Source of the DNA: Candidatus Alectryobacillus merdavium
GTDB lineage: Bacteria > Bacillota_I > Bacilli_A > RFN20 > CAG-826
Reading direction: 5' to 3'
DNA length: 11,115 nt
Assembly (NCBI GenBank): GCA_017694735.1
Contig: JADIMN010000061.1
Span: 1 to 11,115 of the forward strand
A model generated the notes under the pieces. It searched no databases. It saw only the letters and a program-made list of their open reading frames with translations, and was not told where the DNA came from. A program made the translations under genes and the position numbers. Below are positions 6,634 through 11,115 of this stretch, piece by piece. Position 1 is the first letter of the stretch; each line of letters opens with the position of its first letter.

Positions 6634-7500
6634 TTATTCTCCTTTAGTAGACTTAGCACCAGATACAACTTCAATAATTTCATTTGTAATATGGCTTTGT
6701 CTTGCTTTATTAAATTTAATATTTAAATCATCTATTAATTCATTAGCATTATTTGTAGCATTTTCCATAGCATTTCTTCTACTAGCATATTCACATACAT
6801 TACTTTCTAATAACTTATTAAAAAGTAATGCATCAATGTAATGAGGTAACATTTTATTTAATACTTCATTAACATTTGGTTCAATAATTGGTTTAAATAC
6901 AAATTTTTCTTTATAATTATCTAAATCAAAATTTAACGGCAAAACTTGAATATTTTCTACTTTAAAGTTTAATGAATTAACATATTTTGTATAAATTAGT
7001 TCAACAGATTTATATTTGTTCTGTTTATAAATTTTAAAAATAAAGTGTCTAAGTGATTTAACATTATTATAAGTTAGATTTAAAAATAAATTCTTATAAT
7101 CATCATACACTTTATTTTTAAAATTTTTATAATGGATATAACCTTTCTCTCCAATAATTAGAATTTCATCATCTTCATTTAAAATATCTTTTAAATATTT
7201 AAATATAGAGTAATTATAAGATCCACATAATCCTAATGTTGAAGTAACAACTATATATAATTTATTACTAGAATTATATTTTTTTAAACAATCTGGTAAT
7301 TTTTTGCTATTAAAATCATAATAAGATAAAGTCTTATATAAAACATCTTTAAGCTCATTTGTATAATTTAAGTTTGCATCAAAAATATCTTTCATCCTTT
7401 TAAGTTTTACACTAGCAACTAATTTCATTGCTTTTGTAATCTTTAAGGTTGAATCAATGGAGTTTATTCTATGTTTAATTTCAATTAAATTGCCATCCAT
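6634..7500 (-). CDS. atpG: F-type ATP synthase gamma subunit
   Basis: This is the rotating central shaft that links the c-ring to the catalytic head. Its 288 residues are normal for the family. The N-terminal helix carries the signature IKHRINSIDSTLKITKAMK (about 8-26) and LVASVKLKRM. The C-terminal helix ends with ARQSHITNEIIEVVSGA, the equivalent of the conserved ARQAxITxEIxEIVxGA pattern. The middle part is lysine- and asparagine-rich and diverged, as is usual for this subunit. The gene starts 4 nt after the atpA stop and has only a weak AAGG-like site. Its own 3' end supplies the ribosome site for atpD. Confidence 0.98.
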   Translation of the reverse strand: MDGNLIEIKHRINSIDSTLKITKAMKLVASVKLKRMKDIFDANLNYTNELKDVLYKTLSYYDFNSKKLPDCLKKYNSSNKLYIVVTSTLGLCGSYNYSIFKYLKDILNEDDEILIIGEKGYIHYKNFKNKVYDDYKNLFLNLTYNNVKSLRHFIFKIYKQNKYKSVELIYTKYVNSLNFKVENIQVLPLNFDLDNYKEKFVFKPIIEPNVNEVLNKMLPHYIDALLFNKLLESNVCEYASRRNAMENATNNANELIDDLNIKFNKARQSHITNEIIEVVSGAKSTKGE

Positions 7501-7504
7501 AAAA

Positions 7505-9010
7505 TTAAATAATTACCTTTTTAACATCTAAAACACATTCATTTATCTTATTTTTGATATCATCATCTAGTAAGTGATTATTTTCTAATAATTCATATAT
7601 TTCTGGTTTTTGAGAATATATATACTCACTAATTCTTTTTAATGTTTCATGAATTTTATTAACTGGAATATCATCTATTAATTTATTTTGAGCAATATAA
7701 ATATCTACTATTTCTTGAGATAAAGAAAGAGGCATATATTGTTTTTGTTTTAATACTTCCATTAAAATAGAACCATGATTTAATATGTCTTTTGTAGTTT
7801 TATCTAAATCACTACCAAATCTAGAAAACTCTAATAATTCTAAATAATTTGCTAATTCTATTTTCATACTAGCAGAAACATATTTCATACTTTTATATTG
7901 AGCAGCACTACCAACTCTTGAAACACTTAATCCACTATCAATAGCAGGTCTTTGTCCTTTATTAAATAAATCACTACTTAAAAATATTTGACCATCTGTA
8001 ATAGAAATTACATTAGTTGGAATATATGCACTAATATCTCCTGCTTGAGTTTCAATAATTGGAAGAGCAGTTATGCTCCCTCCACCTAACTCTTTTTTAA
8101 GATGACATGCTCTTTCAAGTAATCTAGAATGAATATAAAAGATATCACCTGGATATGCTTCTCTTCCAGGAGATCTCTTTAATAATAAACTTAAAGTTCT
8201 ATAAGCAACAGCGTGTTTAGATAAATCATCATATACAATTAAGACATCTTTTCCTTGTAGCATCCAATATTCAGCAATACTTGTAGCAGCATATGGAGCA
8301 ATATAAAGTAATGGAGCACTCTCGCTAGCTCCAGCACATACAATAGTTGTATATTTCATAGCTCCATAATCTTCAAGTTTAGATACAAGTTGAGCAATTG
8401 ATGAGTTTTTTTGTCCTATTGCAACATAAATACAATATACGTCTTTATCTTTTTGATTTAGTATTGTATCTATTGCAATTGCCGTTTTTCCAGTTTGTCT
8501 ATCTCCAATTATAAGCTCTCTTTGTCCTTTTCCAATTGGAATCATGCTATCTATTGCTTTAATTCCGGTTAATAAAGGAGTATTAACCGATTCTCTATCC
8601 ATAATTTTTGGAGCAGGCATTTCTATTGGTCTAGTTGAAGTTGTTTTAATTTCTCCTAATCCATCAATTGGTTTTCCAAGAGCATTTATTACTCTTCCAA
8701 GTAATTCATCTCCTACACCAACTTCAACAACTTTATGTGTTCTTTTTACAATATCGCCTTCATGAATTAAACTATCTTTTCCAAGTAATACACAGCCAAC
8801 AGAGTTTTCTTCTAAATTCATAACCATTCCATAAACATCATTTGGAAATAATAAAAGTTCTGACATCATTACTTTTTTAAGACCATAAATAAGAGCAATG
8901 CCATCTCCAATCGTAACAACTGTTCCAACATCGCCTACATCTATTTTATCTTCATAATTTTCTAGTTCTTTTTTAATTAAACCAGATAATGCTTCTAAAT
9001 TGTCGGTCAT
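7505..9010 (-). CDS. atpA: F-type ATP synthase alpha subunit
   Basis: This is the non-catalytic nucleotide-binding subunit that alternates with beta in the F1 head. Its 501 residues are complete. The Walker A loop GDRQTGKT is at 169-176, the Walker B region reads VLIVYDDLSKHAVAYR at 256-271, and the stretch around LKRSPGREAYPGDIFYIHSR at 277-296 is typical. SVSRVG contains Arg365, the arginine finger that reaches into the catalytic site of beta. The start is fixed by a perfect AGGAGG ribosome site (9024-9019) 8 nt before the ATG, the strongest in the operon. Strong initiation fits the need for three copies per complex. It starts 24 nt after the atpH stop. Confidence 0.99.
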   Translation of the reverse strand: MTDNLEALSGLIKKELENYEDKIDVGDVGTVVTIGDGIALIYGLKKVMMSELLLFPNDVYGMVMNLEENSVGCVLLGKDSLIHEGDIVKRTHKVVEVGVGDELLGRVINALGKPIDGLGEIKTTSTRPIEMPAPKIMDRESVNTPLLTGIKAIDSMIPIGKGQRELIIGDRQTGKTAIAIDTILNQKDKDVYCIYVAIGQKNSSIAQLVSKLEDYGAMKYTTIVCAGASESAPLLYIAPYAATSIAEYWMLQGKDVLIVYDDLSKHAVAYRTLSLLLKRSPGREAYPGDIFYIHSRLLERACHLKKELGGGSITALPIIETQAGDISAYIPTNVISITDGQIFLSSDLFNKGQRPAIDSGLSVSRVGSAAQYKSMKYVSASMKIELANYLELLEFSRFGSDLDKTTKDILNHGSILMEVLKQKQYMPLSLSQEIVDIYIAQNKLIDDIPVNKIHETLKRISEYIYSQKPEIYELLENNHLLDDDIKNKINECVLDVKKVII

Positions 9011-9034
9011 GAATATTGCCTCCTGAAATTTAAC

Positions 9035-9577
9035 TTATTTTAAATTAGTTAATACATTTTCTTTAATGTTATTTAACTTAGTATTAATAGAAAAATCATA
9101 TATTTGATCTTCTAAAATTATTTTTATTCCACCAATTAAAGACTTGTTATAAACTTGTCTAAATTCAACTGGTTTTTTATATTTTTTCTCTAAAACACTA
9201 GATAACTTAGCTAATATCTCATCACTTAATTCATAACAGGTATATATCTTTCCTTCTAAAATACCTTTTTCTTGATTATATAAGTGTTTAAATTCACGAT
9301 ATATTTTATGAATATATTTAATTACATCATAATCAATTAAGATATAACAAAAATATAAAACATACTTATTTATTTTTTCTTTAAAGATATTTTTAAACAC
9401 TTCTTTTTTATTTTCTTTCATAATTAAAGGTGAATCAAAAAATAGTACTAATTTATTTTCATGATCTAAAACTTCTCTAACATACTTTAGACTTTTAACT
9501 GCTTCATCAAGAATATTCATATCTTTACAAGCTCCAAATAAAGCTAGAGAAAAATGAATTAATCTATTTCTTGTCAT
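9035..9577 (-). CDS. atpH: F-type ATP synthase delta subunit
   Basis: This subunit is the cap that ties the peripheral stalk (b) to the top of the alpha/beta head. At 180 residues it matches family length. The N-terminal helical domain includes RLIHFSLALFGACKD, and the C-terminal segment SLIGGIKIILEDQIYDFSI (about 148-166) matches the family signature around xGGxxIxxxxxxxDxSI. The sequence is otherwise diverged, as usual. The ATG overlaps the end of atpF by 14 nt, so translation is probably coupled. A perfect 10-bp hairpin lies in the atpF message 27 nt upstream of this start. The stop is TAA. Confidence 0.97.
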   Translation of the reverse strand: MTRNRLIHFSLALFGACKDMNILDEAVKSLKYVREVLDHENKLVLFFDSPLIMKENKKEVFKNIFKEKINKYVLYFCYILIDYDVIKYIHKIYREFKHLYNQEKGILEGKIYTCYELSDEILAKLSSVLEKKYKKPVEFRQVYNKSLIGGIKIILEDQIYDFSINTKLNNIKENVLTNLK

Positions 9578-10169
9578 TACTACTTAATTCCTTATCTAAT
9601 TTATCGATAAAATCATTAACGATTTTATCGTTATCTTCTTTATTTATTTCTCTTTGTAGTATTTCTTTACTAAGATCAATAGAATTTGAAATAACTTGTT
9701 TAGAAATATCTTTTTTAGTATTTTTTATCATATTTTGTATGTCTTCTTTTGCCTGTTCTTCTTTTATTTCAACTAATCTATTTGTCTCATCTAATGTTTT
9801 CTTTTGATTATCAAGAGCAATTTCTTGAGCTTTATTTAAAATTTCACCAGCTTTTTTATGAGCATCATTTATTTCTTCTTGAGCTTTTAATTTAGCAACA
9901 TTTGCATCATCTAAAGCTTTTTTACTATCTTGAATATTTTTTTCTATATATTCTTGTCTTTTTTTAAGGTTGTTTTTTACTGGTTTATAGGCAAATAAAA
10001 ATACAACTAAAACCATGATCAAAAAAGCTATAATTGTAGCTAGCGTTACCCAAACATTAGGCCATAATTTATCTGGTAAAGTTTCAAATTCATCTGATAT
10101 CGCACTACATGATGAAAGACATGTAAAAGATGTAATTGAAAGAAAAGCAATTAATATTTTTTTCTTCAT
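9564..10169 (-). CDS. atpF: F-type ATP synthase b subunit with lipoprotein signal
   Basis: This is the peripheral stalk subunit that holds the F1 head to the membrane sector. I choose the ATG at 10169 (201 residues); an in-frame TTG at 10175 would add only two residues and has no better ribosome site. From that ATG, residues 1-21 are a lipoprotein signal peptide (MKKKILIAF..., lipobox LSSC with Cys21). Residues 38-61 are the usual membrane helix (VWVTLATIIAF... to AYKPV), and 65-195 are a long, highly charged coiled coil. Family members normally lack the cleavable lipid-anchored segment. Mycoplasmas are known to have lipoprotein b subunits, so this is a lineage-type trait. The gene starts 8 nt after atpE with no clear Shine-Dalgarno site and ends in TAG overlapping atpH. 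Confidence 0.96.
   Translation of the reverse strand: MKKKILIAFLSITSFTCLSSCSAISDEFETLPDKLWPNVWVTLATIIAFLIMVLVVFLFAYKPVKNNLKKRQEYIEKNIQDSKKALDDANVAKLKAQEEINDAHKKAGEILNKAQEIALDNQKKTLDETNRLVEIKEEQAKEDIQNMIKNTKKDISKQVISNSIDLSKEILQREINKEDNDKIVNDFIDKLDKELSSNDKK
9605..9630 (-). other. Perfect 10-bp inverted repeat near the atpF-atpH junction
   Basis: CGATAAAATC (9605-9614) and GATTTTATCG (9621-9630) are exact reverse complements with a 6-nt loop, inside the last codons of atpF. The message would form a hairpin ending 27 nt before the atpH start codon. No T-run follows, so it is not a terminator. It could tune atpH translation or mRNA stability, or simply reflect Asp/Ile/Lys codons. Confidence 0.4.
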
Positions 10170-10177
10170 AAACAAAG

Positions 10178-10390
10178 TTATCTAACAAACCAAACTAAGA
10201 TGCCTAATACTAAAATATAAATTGCACATGTTTCAACTAAAGCAGTACCAATAATAAGAGTAGTTCTTATTTTATCTCCTGCTTCTGGATTTCTTGCAAT
10301 ACCATCAAGTGCTTTAAAAGTTCCAATAGCCTCACCAATACCAACTATTGAAATTGCGATTGCAAATAGTGCCATTGTAATATACTCCAT
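10178..10390 (-). CDS. atpE: F-type ATP synthase c subunit, predicted two-carboxylate Na+-type
   Basis: This is the proteolipid that forms the rotating ring and carries the coupling ion. Its 70 residues form two membrane helices (about 3-28 and 43-67) joined by the polar loop ARNPEA (32-37). The essential carboxylate is Glu53 in helix 2 (ALVETCAIY), followed by Thr54 and Tyr58. Helix 1 has an additional Glu20 in VGIGEAIG. Spacings Glu20 to Pro35 (15), Pro35 to Glu53 (18) and Glu20 to Glu53 (33) equal those of Gln32, Pro47 and Glu65 in the Na+-binding Ilyobacter c subunit. Fusobacterium nucleatum has Glu at the first of these positions. This predicts Na+ coupling through two carboxylates. The AAAGGAGA site (10404-10397) lies 6 nt before the ATG and 22 nt separate it from atpB. 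Confidence 0.97.
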   Translation of the reverse strand: MEYITMALFAIAISIVGIGEAIGTFKALDGIARNPEAGDKIRTTLIIGTALVETCAIYILVLGILVWFVR

Positions 10391-10412
10391 AGCATTTCTC
10401 CTTTCATAAAAT

Positions 10413-11115
10413 TTATGCTAACTGCTCAATAACTCTTTCTTCTTCTTTACTAGGAGCTTCTTGAGCAACATTAACCATTGTTAACATTGTAAATACAGCC
10501 ATCTGTATTAAACCATCAAAAATATCAAAATAAGCATGTAATATTGGAGTTATAACAAATCCAAAAGACATACTATCTGGAATTGAAAAAGCTAAATAAG
10601 TTATAGTTAAAATACAATAACCAGCTAAAGCATTTCCAAATAAACGGAATGCAAGAGAGAAAGCTGGTGCCCACATTGAAACTAAATTAATTGGCAAGAA
10701 AAATGGAAGAGGTTCAACGTATCTTTTAAAATAAGACCATTTTTTAAATCTAATACTAGTAAAATGCATTGCTCCTAAAGTACAAAGAGCAAGTGCTAAA
10801 GTAATAGATAGATTTAAAAATGGATTTGGTAAGCCAAGTAAACCGATAATAAAACCAAATATAATAAAACATCCAAGTCCTAAAACATATCCACCAAAAT
10901 TAGGAAATCTATCTCCCATTAATTCATTTACTTGCTTATCAGTAAAGTTAACAAGTATTTCAGCAATATTTAATATTCCTTTTGGCTTTTTTAAAGGATC
11001 TGCTCTTTTAGCTTTAAAACCAATTATTAAAGATAAAACTATTATAATCAGCATTGCCAGCAATGCTGTTATAAACTCTCCGGGGAATGTGAAAACCAAT
11101 GATGCTATCAATATC
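10413..11115 (-). CDS. atpB: F-type ATP synthase a subunit (5' end missing)
   Basis: This membrane subunit forms the ion half-channels against the c-ring. The frame is open to the window edge. A TTG at 11111 can be read as a start, but the codon before it is also open, no ribosome site can be seen, and the family usually has some 20-30 more N-terminal residues. I therefore treat it as partial. Counting from that TTG, the first helix (about 11-31) leads to KRADPLKKPKG, as in other a subunits. The essential arginine is Arg156 in AFRLFGNALAG, preceded by the conserved LPINLVS. The C-terminal helix GLIQMAVFTMLTMVNVAQEA is typical. About five membrane helices are visible. The charged tail ends with TAA. 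Confidence 0.96.
   Translation of the reverse strand, partial: ILIASLVFTFPGEFITALLAMLIIIVLSLIIGFKAKRADPLKKPKGILNIAEILVNFTDKQVNELMGDRFPNFGGYVLGLGCFIIFGFIIGLLGLPNPFLNLSITLALALCTLGAMHFTSIRFKKWSYFKRYVEPLPFFLPINLVSMWAPAFSLAFRLFGNALAGYCILTITYLAFSIPDSMSFGFVITPILHAYFDIFDGLIQMAVFTMLTMVNVAQEAPSKEEERVIEQLA
11042..11074 (-). other. Long hairpin-forming inverted repeat inside atpB
   Basis: TTATAA plus CAGCATTG (11042-11056, with one extra T at 11048) pairs with CAATGCTG plus TTATAA (11061-11074) around a 4-nt loop. That makes 14 base pairs with a single bulge. The 8-bp core has 50% GC in otherwise AT-rich DNA. It lies in the codons of the first visible membrane helix. A role in message folding or stability is possible; chance in Ala/Leu codons is the alternative. 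Confidence 0.45.

Noticed and set aside
7081..7128. An 11-bp inverted repeat of only A and T in atpG
   Set aside because: The loop is long, the stem has no G or C, and such matches are expected by chance in this DNA.
10170..10175. TTG at 10175 as the atpF start
   Set aside because: It adds two residues only, and the ATG at 10169 opens a textbook lipoprotein signal MKKK.

Overview
The window is AT-rich DNA, apart from one GC-rich patch at about 1224-1529. Every gene I can support lies on the minus strand, so transcription runs from right to left. The low GC, strong GGAGG-type ribosome sites, lipoprotein signals, peptidase T and ATP synthase gene order suggest a low-GC Bacillota, probably near the Mollicutes or gut RF39-like Bacilli. 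This placement is inference. All tryptophan codons I located are TGG, and the 12 visible stops are TAA (10) or TAG (2). TGA is not used in any gene here.

Right part (4805-11115): an F-type ATP synthase operon in the classical order atpB (5' end cut by the window edge), atpE, atpF, atpH, atpA, atpG, atpD, atpC. Spacing is tight, from 24 nt apart to a 14-nt overlap. The catalytic and rotor subunits look intact. Two features stand out. The c subunit carries a second carboxylate in helix 1 (Glu20) exactly 33 residues before the ion-binding Glu53, followed by Thr54 and Tyr58, which predicts a two-carboxylate Na+-type site. The b subunit begins with a lipoprotein signal peptide, as reported in mycoplasmas.

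Middle part (2978-4804): a six-helix membrane protein of unknown function with an acidic tail, then a strong terminator. Next is a probable two-gene unit: a stand-alone small domain resembling the C-terminal part of the FakA/YloV fatty acid kinase family, and a cysteine-rich four-helix membrane protein. That unit also ends in a terminator hairpin.

Left part (1-2977): pepT, a complete peptidase T with all metal ligands and its own terminator. Beyond it is a large lipoprotein gene that runs off the left edge without a stop. Its 549 visible residues hold a lipobox, 34 uninterrupted Gly-X-Y collagen-like triplets, a small beta-sandwich-like domain and the start of a probable parallel beta-helix. 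It looks like a stalked surface protein.

No tRNA, rRNA, CRISPR array or insertion sequence was seen. No gap between genes exceeds about 125 bases. The most distinctive content is the surface lipoprotein and the unusual membrane sector of the ATP synthase.
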